Assembly (NCBI RefSeq): GCF_000735365.1 | Contig: NZ_JMPL01000023.1 | Location: forward strand, 1-50,112 | Origin: Kluyvera ascorbata ATCC 33433 | GTDB lineage: Bacteria; Pseudomonadota; Gammaproteobacteria; Enterobacterales; Enterobacteriaceae | Direction: 5' to 3' | DNA: 50,112 nt | Shown: positions 37,473-45,980 of the stretch, one piece after another | Position numbering within the stretch: position 1 is the first letter of the stretch | Layout of the letters: every line of letters starts with the position of its first letter | Translations under genes and position numbers: made by a program | The notes under the pieces: model-generated | Databases searched by the model: none | What the model was told of the DNA's origin: nothing | What the model saw: only the letters and a program-made list of their open reading frames with translations

Positions 37473-38402
37473 TTACTTTTTGTTCGTTACTCCAAACGGT
37501 ATATGTACAGAAGGTAAAACAGATGCTGAGGGCTCAAGATGAAGTCGCTGGTCATCAAAGAACATATGTGGCTGCATAATTTCAAGAATTTTATTCTTTT
37601 CTACCCCGCCCATAAAGAATGCTTCATTTACATTAATACCCCATGTTCTCATAGTATTAATCATTCTTTTATGCGATGGTGCATTTCTGGCTGTTACAAT
37701 TGAAATACGTAAAATACGCCTATAGGTAGGGTCTTCTTTTTCTAAATCTTCCTCCATCTTCTGGATACTAGATATACGTTGAAGGAAGTCTTTTAGCGGC
37801 CCAGGGTTATGCGTTTCATTTACATGTGTCTCTTCATAATTATGAAAATCCGCAAGCACATGGCTTTTTTGGTATACAGCTTCCGCAGAATCATCTGCGA
37901 TAACTCCATCAAAGTCGAATGCAATTCTGAGCTCATGATCCTGAACGTCATCCTTAATATTCCCCTTAAGAATCTGACCCGCAGGATATCCGGCCATTAC
38001 AGCCTGATTAACATCTTGAGAATTTGCGGAGAGAAATAACTCAATATCCAACGCCGGGATATATTTATGTGGAGACTGACCTTGAAGGAAAACAGCCCTA
38101 GTTATGCCCAACCCATAACTTTCGATTGAATTCATTACCCTCAACCCGGTATCTGGATCATTCCTTGATAAAAGGATAACTTCTACGGGAGGATTACTTT
38201 GGTTAATTTTATTCAACGTTAAAAGACGTCTAATGAAAGGAAACGCGACTCCTTTCCCTAAGAGTACATCTTGATTTTCCCGTTGAAATTTTCTGTATTC
38301 ATCTTCCCCTTGAGTTCGAAATATTTCATCTGACTCATCTAAATCAAAAAGCGCGCTTGATGCAAGACCTATAACTAATCGTGACGATAGATCATAAGGC
38401 AT
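37473..38402 (-). CDS. cN-I family 5'-nucleotidase
   Basis: This 309-residue protein matches the cytosolic 5'-nucleotidase cN-I family (PF06189-like). The HAD-type nucleophile motif DFDGVIADD is at residues 163-171, preceded by the DIELFLS segment, with SIVTARNAPSHKR and FFDDQR as later HAD motifs. It should remove phosphate from nucleoside monophosphates. GGAGG precedes the ATG at 38402. Its base composition is visibly more AT-rich than the core genes around it, suggesting horizontal transfer with the restriction island. It is divergent from hsdR. Confidence 0.85.
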   Translation of the reverse strand: MPYDLSSRLVIGLASSALFDLDESDEIFRTQGEDEYRKFQRENQDVLLGKGVAFPFIRRLLTLNKINQSNPPVEVILLSRNDPDTGLRVMNSIESYGLGITRAVFLQGQSPHKYIPALDIELFLSANSQDVNQAVMAGYPAGQILKGNIKDDVQDHELRIAFDFDGVIADDSAEAVYQKSHVLADFHNYEETHVNETHNPGPLKDFLQRISSIQKMEEDLEKEDPTYRRILRISIVTARNAPSHKRMINTMRTWGINVNEAFFMGGVEKNKILEIMQPHMFFDDQRLHLEPSASVLPSVHIPFGVTNKK

Positions 38403-38541
38403 AAAATCAACCTCCAAAATAGAAACATTACCTTATCTATTATTACAGCATATGTAGATTGGCAAAACACTAGCCGGATGGCATATATCAATATAACTCT
38501 CAGCATCGTTAAATGTATAGTTAATTGCAATCGACAAATAA

Positions 38542-38557
38542 CGTGATCTATATCACT
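38542..38557 (+). promoter_or_regulatory. CRP-like site upstream of hsdR
   Basis: CGTGA-TCTATA-TCACT keeps the full GTGA-N6-TCAC core of the CRP consensus within an AT-rich gap, 67 bases before the hsdR ATG. It could act on hsdR or on the divergent nucleotidase gene. Confidence 0.5.
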
Positions 38558-38623
38558 TAAATTTATCCATTATATCTTTTTTTAGGTAAAATCAGAACCA
38601 TCCGATTCTATCGAGAGCGCCCA

Positions 38624-41054
38624 ATGGCTGACCTGAACCTGAGTACCCTGACGGAAGCAGACATCATCACCAAATGCGTTATGCCCGCGATCCTTGATGC
38701 TGGCTGGAACGACACAACGCAAATCAGACAAGAGGTCAAACTCCGGGACGGTAAGGTCATCGTGCGCGGCAAAGTCGCAGCGCGCAGAACGGTGAAATCC
38801 GCCGATATCGTGCTGTATTACAAGCCGGGCATTCCGCTGGCGGTCATTGAAGCCAAAGCCAACAAACACGAAATCGGCAAAGGAATGCAACAAGGCATAG
38901 AGTACGCACGCCTGCTGGACGTTCCTTTTGTCTTTGCTACCAACGGCGACGGCTTTATCTTCCGCGATGCCACGGTTGCTGACGGCGAATTAATGGAAAA
39001 ACCGATTACCCTCGGCGAATTCCCTTCTCCCTCGCAATTGTGGCAAAAATACTGCGTCTGGAAAGGTTACACCGAAGCTCAGCTCCCTGTGATTACTCAG
39101 GACTACTACGATGACGGCAGCGGCAAAGCGCCGCGTTATTACCAGTTACAGGCCATCAATAAAACCATTGAAGCCGTCTCCGCCGGGCAGAACCGCGTTC
39201 TGCTGGTGATGGCGACCGGCACGGGGAAAACCTATACCGCCTTCCAGATTATCTGGCGCTTATGGAAAGCGAAAAGTAAGAAGCGGATCCTGTTCCTCGC
39301 CGATCGCAATATTCTGGTCGATCAGACCAAAAATAACGACTTCCTGCCGTTTGGCACGGCGATGACCAAGGTCACCGGGCGCACCATCGACCCGGCATTT
39401 GAAATCCACCTCGCGTTGTACCAGGCCATCACCGGCCCGGAAGAAGATCAAAAAGCCTTTAAACAGGTAGAGCCGGATTTCTTTGACCTGATTGTGATCG
39501 ACGAATGCCATCGCGGCAGCGCTTCCGAAGACAGCGCCTGGCGCGAAATCCTCGACTACTTCAGCGCTGCCACGCAGATTGGCTTAACCGCCACGCCGAA
39601 AGAGACCCATGAAGTCTCCAGCACCGATTACTTCGGCGACCCGGTGTATATCTACTCGCTCAAAGAAGGCATCGAAGACGGCTTCCTTGCCCCCTACAAA
39701 GTGGTGCGCGTCGACATCGACGTCGATCTCCAGGGCTGGCGCCCGACCAAAAGGCCAGACGGATAAAAACGGCGAGCTGATCGACGACCGCATCTACAAC
39801 CAGAAAGATTTTGACCGCACGATGGTGATTGATGAGCGCACCGAACTGGTGGCGAAAACCATTACCGATTACCTCAAGCGCACCAACCCGATGGATAAAA
39901 CCATCATCTTCTGTAACGACATCGATCACGCGGAGCGGATGCGCCGCGCGCTGGTCAATCTCAACCCGGAACAGGTCAAGAAGAACGACAAGTACGTGAT
40001 GAAAATCACCGGCGATGACGACATCGGCAAAGCCCAACTGGATAACTTTATTAACCCCAAAAAAGACTATCCGGTTATCGCCACCACCTCCGAGCTGATG
40101 ACCACCGGCGTGGATGCCAAAACCTGCAAACTGGTGGTGCTGGATCAAAACATTCAGTCGATGACCAAATTCAAGCAGATCATCGGCCGCGGCACCCGTA
40201 TCGATGAACGCTACGGCAAGCTATGGTTCACCATCCTCGATTTCAAAAAGGCCACCGAGCTGTTCGCCGACGAACGCTTCGACGGCATCCCGGAAAAGGT
40301 GATGGACACCACGCCGCAAGATATCGCCGACCCGGACTCCGATTTTGAAGAGCAGTTCGACGAGCACGATGAAGAGGTTGAGGACGTTGTTACCGGTGCC
40401 GATGAAGATCCCGCGCCGTATACCGTCACCGGTACAGACGATGTCGGCCCGCTGCCGGAAGACGACGAGAACAAAGTGCGCAAGTTCCACGTCAACGGCG
40501 TGGCCGTCGGCGTGATCGCCCAACGCGTGCAGTATTACGATGCCGACGGCAAGCTGGTCACCGAATCCTTCAAAGACTACACCCGCAAAACGCTGCTCAA
40601 AGAGTACGCCTCGCTGGATGATTTCACCCGCAAGTGGCAGGACGCCGAGCGCAAACAGGCCATCATCAAGGAGCTGGAGCAGCAGGGGATTATCTGGGAA
40701 GTGCTGGCGGAAGAGGTCGGTAAAGAGCTCGACCCGTTCGACATGCTGTGCCACGTGGTGTATGGTCAGCCGCCGTTAACCCGCAAAGAGCGGGCGGAGA
40801 ACGTGCGTAAGCGCAACTACTTCACCAAATACTCCGACGCCGCGCAGGCGGTGCTGAATACGCTGCTGGATAAATACGCCGACGCGGGCGTGCAGGAGAT
40901 AGAGAGTATTCAGGTGCTGAAGCTCAAGCCGTTCGACAGCATGGGTACGCTGCCGGAGATCATTAAAAGCGGATTCGGCGACCGTAACGGGTATAATCAG
41001 GCCATCAGCGAGCTGGAGAGCGAAATCTACCACTTACCGCCCCGCTCAGCGTAA
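38624..41054 (+). pseudogene. hsdR: hsdR, type IB restriction subunit, broken by a +1 frameshift
   Basis: This is the DNA translocase-nuclease subunit of an EcoAI-like (type IB) enzyme. The first frame (38624-39766, 380 residues) has the nuclease site D61 and EAK (76-78), Walker A ATGTGKT (197-203), DECH (293-296) and TATP (322-325). The second frame continues to 41054 with [19 protein letters not shown] (helicase motif VI) and a normal C-terminus. The switch occurs at AAAA 39749-39752, where homologues read ACC AAA GGC. Removing one A restores a continuous frame of about 809 residues, the usual type IB length. Either a real inactivating insertion or a sequencing error; the first product alone lacks helicase motifs IV-VI. 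hsdM and hsdS follow intact. Confidence 0.93.
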
Positions 41055-41128
41055 CCACTCCCCTTTTGCGCCTTCTGCTGCCACCGCGTAGCAGAGGGCC
41101 TTATTGTTAATGAAACATGGAACACATC

Positions 41129-42598
41129 ATGTCAATCAGCTCAGTTATCAAATCATTACAGGACATTATGCGCAAAGACGCCGGTGTGGACGGCGATGCG
41201 CAGCGCCTCGGCCAGCTCTCCTGGCTGCTGTTTCTGAAAATCTTTGACGCTCAGGAAGAGGCGCTGGAACTGGAGCAGGATAACTATCAGTACCCTATTC
41301 CGCAGCGCTACCTGTGGCGCACCTGGGCGGCGAACGCCGAAGGCATTACCGGTGATTCCCTGCTGGAGTTCGTCAACGACGACCTGTTCCCGGCGCTGAA
41401 AAACCTCACCGCGCCTATCGATAAGAACCCGCGCGGCTTTGTGGTCAGGCAGGCGTTCAGCGATGCCTATAACTACATGAAAAACGGCACCCTGCTGCGT
41501 CAGGTGATCAACAAGCTGAACGAAATCGACTTCACCAGCGCCAGCGAACGCCACCTGTTCGGCGACATCTACGAACAGATCCTCAAAGATCTGCAATCGG
41601 CGGGCAATGCCGGTGAGTTCTATACCCCACGCGCCGTCACCCGCTTTATGGTCGATCGCGTCGATCCGAAGCTTGGCGAGTCGATTATGGACCCGGCCTG
41701 CGGCACCGGCGGCTTCCTCGCCTGCGCGTTCGATCACGTGAAAAATAAGTACGTGAAGAGCGTGGCCGATCACCAGACGCTGCAACAGCAGATCCACGGC
41801 GTGGAGAAAAAACAGCTCCCGCACCTGCTGGCGACCACCAATATGCTGCTGCACGGCATCGAAGTGCCAGTGCAGATCCGTCACGACAACACCCTCAACA
41901 AGCCGCTGTCGTCGTGGGATGAACAGCTGGATGTCATCGTCACCAACCCGCCGTTCGGCGGCACCGAAGAAGACGGCATCGAGAAGAACTTCCCGGCAGA
42001 GATGCAGACTCGTGAAACGGCGGATCTGTTCCTGCAACTGATTATTGAAGTGCTGGCGAAAAACGGCCGTGCGGCGGTGGTGCTGCCGGACGGCACGCTG
42101 TTTGGCGAAGGCGTGAAAACCAAGATCAAAAAGCTGCTCACAGAGGAGTGCAACCTGCACACCATCGTGCGTCTGCCGAACGGCGTGTTTAACCCGTATA
42201 CCGGGATCAAAACCAATCTGCTGTTCTTTACCAAAGGCCAGCCAACCAAAGAAATCTGGTTCTACGAGCACCCGTACCCGGCGGGCGTGAAGAACTACAG
42301 CAAAACCAAGCCGATGAAGTTTGAAGAATTCCAGGCCGAGATCGACTGGTGGGGCAACGAGGCCGACGGCTTCGCCAGCCGCGTCGAGAACGAGCAGGCG
42401 TGGAAGGTCAGCATCGACGAGGTGATTGCCCGCAACTTCAATCTCGACATCAAGAACCCGCACCAGGCGGAAACCGTCAGCCACGATCCGGATGAACTGC
42501 TGGCGCAGTACGCCAAGCAGCAGCAGGAGATCCAGACCCTGCGCCACCAACTGCGCGATATCCTCGGCGCGGCGCTCTCCGGTAAGGAGGCCAACTGA
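41129..42598 (+). CDS. hsdM: HsdM, type IB adenine methyltransferase subunit
   Basis: This 489-residue N6-adenine methyltransferase subunit shows SAM motif I DPACGTGGFLA near residue 188 and the catalytic NPPF (TNPPFGGTEEDG) near 273. An N-terminal HsdM domain (MSISSVIKSLQDIMRKDAGV) recruits HsdS. It modifies the host recognition sequence and is part of the restriction complex. The start at 41129 was chosen from the family; an in-frame ATG lies 12 bases upstream. It overlaps hsdS by one base (TGATG). Confidence 0.97.
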   Translation: MSISSVIKSLQDIMRKDAGVDGDAQRLGQLSWLLFLKIFDAQEEALELEQDNYQYPIPQRYLWRTWAANAEGITGDSLLEFVNDDLFPALKNLTAPIDKNPRGFVVRQAFSDAYNYMKNGTLLRQVINKLNEIDFTSASERHLFGDIYEQILKDLQSAGNAGEFYTPRAVTRFMVDRVDPKLGESIMDPACGTGGFLACAFDHVKNKYVKSVADHQTLQQQIHGVEKKQLPHLLATTNMLLHGIEVPVQIRHDNTLNKPLSSWDEQLDVIVTNPPFGGTEEDGIEKNFPAEMQTRETADLFLQLIIEVLAKNGRAAVVLPDGTLFGEGVKTKIKKLLTEECNLHTIVRLPNGVFNPYTGIKTNLLFFTKGQPTKEIWFYEHPYPAGVKNYSKTKPMKFEEFQAEIDWWGNEADGFASRVENEQAWKVSIDEVIARNFNLDIKNPHQAETVSHDPDELLAQYAKQQQEIQTLRHQLRDILGAALSGKEAN

Positions 42599-44328
42599 TG
42601 GCGGTGGAAAAACTGATTGTCGACCATATCGATACCTGGACCACGGCGCAGCAAACCCGCTCCACGGCGGGGCGCGGCAGCTCGGGTAAGATCGACCTGT
42701 ATGGCATTAAGAAGCTGCGCGAGCTGATTCTGGAGCTGGCGGTGCGCGGCAAGCTGGTGCCGCAGGATCCGAACGATGAACCGGCGTCGGAACTGCTGAA
42801 ACGCATTGCGGCGGAAAAGGCCGAGCTGGTGAAGCTGGGGAAAATTAAAAAACAGAAGCCGCTGCCAGAGATTAGCGAGGAAGAGAAACCGTTTGAGCTG
42901 CCGGAGGGGTGGGAATGGGTGCGGCTGGGAACCTTATTTAACTCAATCCAGAGCGGAGGAACTCCAAGCAAAATCAACCCTGCATTTTGGGGAGGGGATA
43001 TACCTTGGGCCAGCGTAAAAGACCTAGGCTCTTCGCAATATATTTCGAAAACCCAAGACTATATTACAGAGGCAGGTTTGTTATCTGGTAGTAAATTAGC
43101 TGATTCTGGAGATGTATTAATTTGCACTCGTATGGGATTAGGAAAGATTGCTATTGCTTCTTGCCCAATAGCATTTAACCAAGATTTAAAATCGGTAAAG
43201 CTCACAAGTAGTATTATTCCTGATTTTTTCTTTAATACCTATTCCACTGTAAAAATAAAAGGTACAGGCACAACAGTAGAAGGAATCAAGCAAGAACAAT
43301 TGGTGAATTACATCACGGGATTCCCTCCATTTAATGAACAAAATAAAATTGTTGTTAAAGTTAAGGAGTTGATGTCCCTCTGCGACCAACTGGAACAGGG
43401 CTCCCTGACCAGTCTGGACGCTCATCAACAGCTGGTTGAAACCCTGCTAACTACGCTAACCAACAGCCAGAACGCCGACGAACTGGCCGAAAACTGGGCG
43501 CGTATCAGCGAGCATTTCGACACGCTGTTTACCACCGAAGCCAGCATTGACACCTTAAAACAGACCATTCTGCAACTGGCGGTGATGGGCAAATTGGTGC
43601 CGCAGGATCCGAACGACGAACCGGCCTCTGAACTACTTAAACGTATTGCGCAGGAAAAAGCGCAACTGGTGAAAGACGGGAAAATTAAAAGGCAAAAACC
43701 GTTGCCACCGATTAGTGATGAGGAAAAACCGTTTGAACTGCCGGAGGGGTGGGAATGGGCTCAATTACAAGATATTTGTCATAAAATCACCGACGGAGAA
43801 CATTCAACGCCTCAACGTTCAACATCGGGACATTATTTACTTTCAGCAAGAAATGTTACAAACAACGGAATTATGCTAGATGATGTAGACTTTGTTCCTA
43901 CATCCGTTTTCAATAAAATCAGGGAGCGATGTGATCCTAATATTGGTGATATATTGATTTCATGTTCCGGTAGCATTGGTCGGGTAGCCCTAGTGGATAG
44001 AGACGATGAATACTCAATGGTTAGAAGTGCGGCAATGATACGCCCAAATAAAAATCTTTATATTCATTTCATTGAGAACGTTCTGAAATCACCATTATTA
44101 CAGTATCAAATGGTTAATCGCTCAAAAAAATCAGCACAAGCCAATCTTTTTCTTGGTTCAATTAGTGCTCTTACAATACCAATCCCTCCATATTCAGAAC
44201 AAGTAAAGATATGTGAAATAATTAGTGAGCTATTTTCTTATAGTGTTCAGCTTAGGACTAAAATAAGCATATCCCAACAAACCCAGCTCCACCTGGCCGA
44301 CGCCCTCACCGACGCCGCCATAAATTAA
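42598..44328 (+). CDS. hsdS: HsdS, type I specificity subunit
   Basis: This 576-residue protein recognises the bipartite DNA target and docks HsdM and HsdR. It has two target recognition domains (about residues 108-260 and 388-560) set between conserved regions. The conserved block LVPQDPNDEPASELLKRIA...PFELPEGWEW occurs twice, at about residues 52-108 and 332-388, exactly 280 residues apart. The TRD-coding DNA (42930-43380 and 43760-44280) is clearly more AT-rich than the conserved blocks, the usual sign of TRD exchange. The target sequence cannot be predicted. Confidence 0.96.
   Translation: MAVEKLIVDHIDTWTTAQQTRSTAGRGSSGKIDLYGIKKLRELILELAVRGKLVPQDPNDEPASELLKRIAAEKAELVKLGKIKKQKPLPEISEEEKPFELPEGWEWVRLGTLFNSIQSGGTPSKINPAFWGGDIPWASVKDLGSSQYISKTQDYITEAGLLSGSKLADSGDVLICTRMGLGKIAIASCPIAFNQDLKSVKLTSSIIPDFFFNTYSTVKIKGTGTTVEGIKQEQLVNYITGFPPFNEQNKIVVKVKELMSLCDQLEQGSLTSLDAHQQLVETLLTTLTNSQNADELAENWARISEHFDTLFTTEASIDTLKQTILQLAVMGKLVPQDPNDEPASELLKRIAQEKAQLVKDGKIKRQKPLPPISDEEKPFELPEGWEWAQLQDICHKITDGEHSTPQRSTSGHYLLSARNVTNNGIMLDDVDFVPTSVFNKIRERCDPNIGDILISCSGSIGRVALVDRDDEYSMVRSAAMIRPNKNLYIHFIENVLKSPLLQYQMVNRSKKSAQANLFLGSISALTIPIPPYSEQVKICEIISELFSYSVQLRTKISISQQTQLHLADALTDAAIN
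42724..42919 (+). repeat. hsdS conserved-region direct repeat, copy 1
   Basis: This coding block repeats at 43564-43759 with an exact 840-base offset (shared GGTGCCGCAGGATCCGAACG and GCCGGAGGGGTGGGAATGGG). The repeats frame TRD1 and can recombine to swap or lose half-subunits. Confidence 0.85.
43564..43759 (+). repeat. hsdS conserved-region direct repeat, copy 2
   Basis: Second copy of the block at 42724-42919. The differences are mostly silent, suggesting an old duplication kept by selection on the protein. Confidence 0.85.
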
Positions 44329-44344
44329 CCCGCCCGCAGAAACC

Positions 44345-44372
44345 AATAAAGCGGCTAAATAGCCGCTTTATT
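44345..44372. terminator. Terminator after hsdS
   Basis: AATAAAGCGGCTA (44345-44357), AA, TAGCCGCTTTATT (44360-44372) is a perfect 13-base inverted repeat 16 bases beyond the hsdS stop, ending the hsd genes. Confidence 0.88.
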
Positions 44373-44449
44373 CCCATCACCAGAAATAATCCATCCCCGC
44401 ATCCCGCCATTATTTTCATTCATTTTCAGCTGGACTTTCCTTCTATTCC

Positions 44450-44465
44450 CTGATGATATGTACAG
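44450..44465 (+). promoter_or_regulatory. LexA box upstream of symE
   Basis: CTGATGATATGTACAG has the CTG-N10-CAG form of the LexA operator, matching 7 of 8 positions of CTGT-N8-ACAG. E. coli symE is SOS-induced through LexA sites in the same place. Confidence 0.8.
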
Positions 44466-44540
44466 GTATTTTTCGCGAGGCGCCCGTGCTGGAACACGAG
44501 CGCCTCGCTAATCACAATCACTATTTTCAAGGAATAGCCA
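44466..44540 (-). ncRNA. symR: Probable SymR antisense RNA
   Basis: In E. coli a 77-nt RNA is transcribed opposite the symE 5' UTR and blocks its translation. The region is conserved in placement here, and the minus strand includes a large hairpin with 14-base arms (44475-44488/44495-44508, one mismatch). Exact ends cannot be read; no T-tract marks the 3' end, so the limits are approximate. Confidence 0.45.
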
Positions 44541-44542
44541 TC

Positions 44543-44881
44543 ATGACTACCCCGCATTCTATTGCAGAATTCACCGATCCAGAAGTCTCCCCGGCAAATA
44601 ACCGCATCGCCACCGTCAGTTATGCGAGCCGCTACCCGGAATACACCCGCATTCCCGCCATTACCCTGAAAGGCCAGTGGCTGGAAGCCGCCGGTTTTAC
44701 CACCGGCAGCAAAATGGATATTAAGGTGATGGAAGGCTGCATCGTACTGACCGTGAAGCCACCGGAACCAGCGCTGATGCAGTCGCTGCATCAGGTCTGC
44801 ACGTTGTCGGCGCGTAAGCAGCGTCAGGTGCAGGACTTTATCGGCGTCATTGCCAATAAGCCGCGCAAGCGGAAAGCCTGA
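44543..44881 (+). CDS. symE: SymE, SOS-induced RNA-degrading toxin
   Basis: This 112-residue protein matches E. coli SymE ([39 protein letters not shown], shown here only as key blocks SYASRYPE and [11 protein letters not shown]). It has an AbrB-like fold that became an RNA-cleaving or nucleoid-condensing toxin. The start at 44543 follows AAGGAAT. Control should be threefold: LexA at the promoter, SymR antisense in the 5' UTR, and proteolysis. It follows hsdS as in E. coli and a hairpin terminator follows it. Confidence 0.92.
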   Translation: MTTPHSIAEFTDPEVSPANNRIATVSYASRYPEYTRIPAITLKGQWLEAAGFTTGSKMDIKVMEGCIVLTVKPPEPALMQSLHQVCTLSARKQRQVQDFIGVIANKPRKRKA

Positions 44882-44889
44882 GACCCGTC

Positions 44890-44915
44890 GCCCGGCAGTC
44901 TTTCCGCTGCCGGGC
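44890..44915 (+). terminator. Hairpin after symE
   Basis: GCCCGGCAG (44890-44898), loop TCTTTCCG, CTGCCGGGC (44907-44915), followed by TTGCACTATT. It is a likely terminator with a poor T-tract. Confidence 0.7.
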
Positions 44916-45007
44916 TTGCACTATTCCTCACAGCCAAAAGCCCGAATTCCTCTTTTATCTCTTCCCACTCCACGTATGATGGTGCGAATAACCTTCAGGA
45001 GGGATCC

Positions 45008-45928
45008 ATGAGCGATATCCAGCTTTTCCGCCTTGGTGCCGGGAAAGTACAAGAACTGCCGGGCAAAGCCGCGGCCATTGAAAAAGATCTGCAAACGCTG
45101 ATCGAATCCCATATGGAAACCTTCCTCGGCGTCCGCTTTCTCGACACCGAATACAGCACGGGAAAAACGCACCGTGGGCGGATTGATTCCCTCGGCCTCG
45201 ATGAAAATAACTGCCCGGTGATTATTGAATATAAGCGCCACAGCAATGAAAACGTCATTAACCAGGGGCTGTTTTATCTCGACTGGCTGCTCGACCATAA
45301 AGCGGAATTTCAATGGCAGGTAATGGAGAAGATGGGTAAAACCACGGCCGAAGCCATCGACTGGTCCGGCACGCGGTTAATCTGTATTGCCGCCGATTTT
45401 AATAAATACGATGAACATGCCGTGCAGCAGATTAATCGTAATATCAGCCTGATTCGCTACAAGCTGTTTGCCGATGACCTGTTGATGCTGGAGCTGGTTA
45501 ACGCCGTGGTGGAAAACAGCGCCCAACAAATCACCATCGATGCACCGACCAGCAACGGCAAGCGCCATACCCGCACGCAGCGCGAACAGCTTTCCTCTGC
45601 CTCTCCCGCGCTGCTATCGCTTCACGAGCAACTAAAAAGCTTCGTGCTGTCGCTGGGCGATGAAGTACAGTTTAAAGAGCTGAAGCTGTATGACGCCTTC
45701 CGCCGCATTCGCAATTTTGTTTGCGTCGCGGCCTATCCCGTCACCGACCCACATTTGCGGCTATGGCTGAAGCTCAACCCGCAGCATATCCAGTTAGAAG
45801 AAGGCTTTAGTCGGGACGTCACCAATATTGGCCATTGGGGCACCGGCGACGTTGAGCTGATTGTGCGTAATGAACACGATCTGGATAAAGCCAAACTGCT
45901 GGTCGAGAAAGCCTATCAGGAAAACTGA
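45008..45928 (+). CDS. PD-(D/E)XK nuclease, NucS/DUF91-like with DUF5655-type C-terminus
   Basis: This 306-residue protein has an N-terminal nuclease fold with D60 in GRIDSLGL, E74-x-K76 in VIIEYKR and Q86 in VINQGLF, the PD-(D/E)XK set of NucS/DUF91. A second domain (about 200-306, LSLGDEVQFKELKLYDAFRR, FSRDVTNIGHWGTGDVEL) is of the DUF5655 type. It likely cleaves or processes DNA. Good ribosome binding site (CAGGAGGG). Its position just after hsd and symE makes a defence or repair role plausible; partner genes are not seen. Confidence 0.82.
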   Translation: MSDIQLFRLGAGKVQELPGKAAAIEKDLQTLIESHMETFLGVRFLDTEYSTGKTHRGRIDSLGLDENNCPVIIEYKRHSNENVINQGLFYLDWLLDHKAEFQWQVMEKMGKTTAEAIDWSGTRLICIAADFNKYDEHAVQQINRNISLIRYKLFADDLLMLELVNAVVENSAQQITIDAPTSNGKRHTRTQREQLSSASPALLSLHEQLKSFVLSLGDEVQFKELKLYDAFRRIRNFVCVAAYPVTDPHLRLWLKLNPQHIQLEEGFSRDVTNIGHWGTGDVELIVRNEHDLDKAKLLVEKAYQEN

Positions 45929-45980
45929 TCCCTCCCGGTTTCGCGTGGTGTTGGCATCACTCCAACGCCACCTTCCACAT

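Noticed and set aside
41156-42550. A 464-codon open frame opposite hsdM
   Set aside because: It mirrors the codon pattern of hsdM on the other strand and has no recognisable domain.
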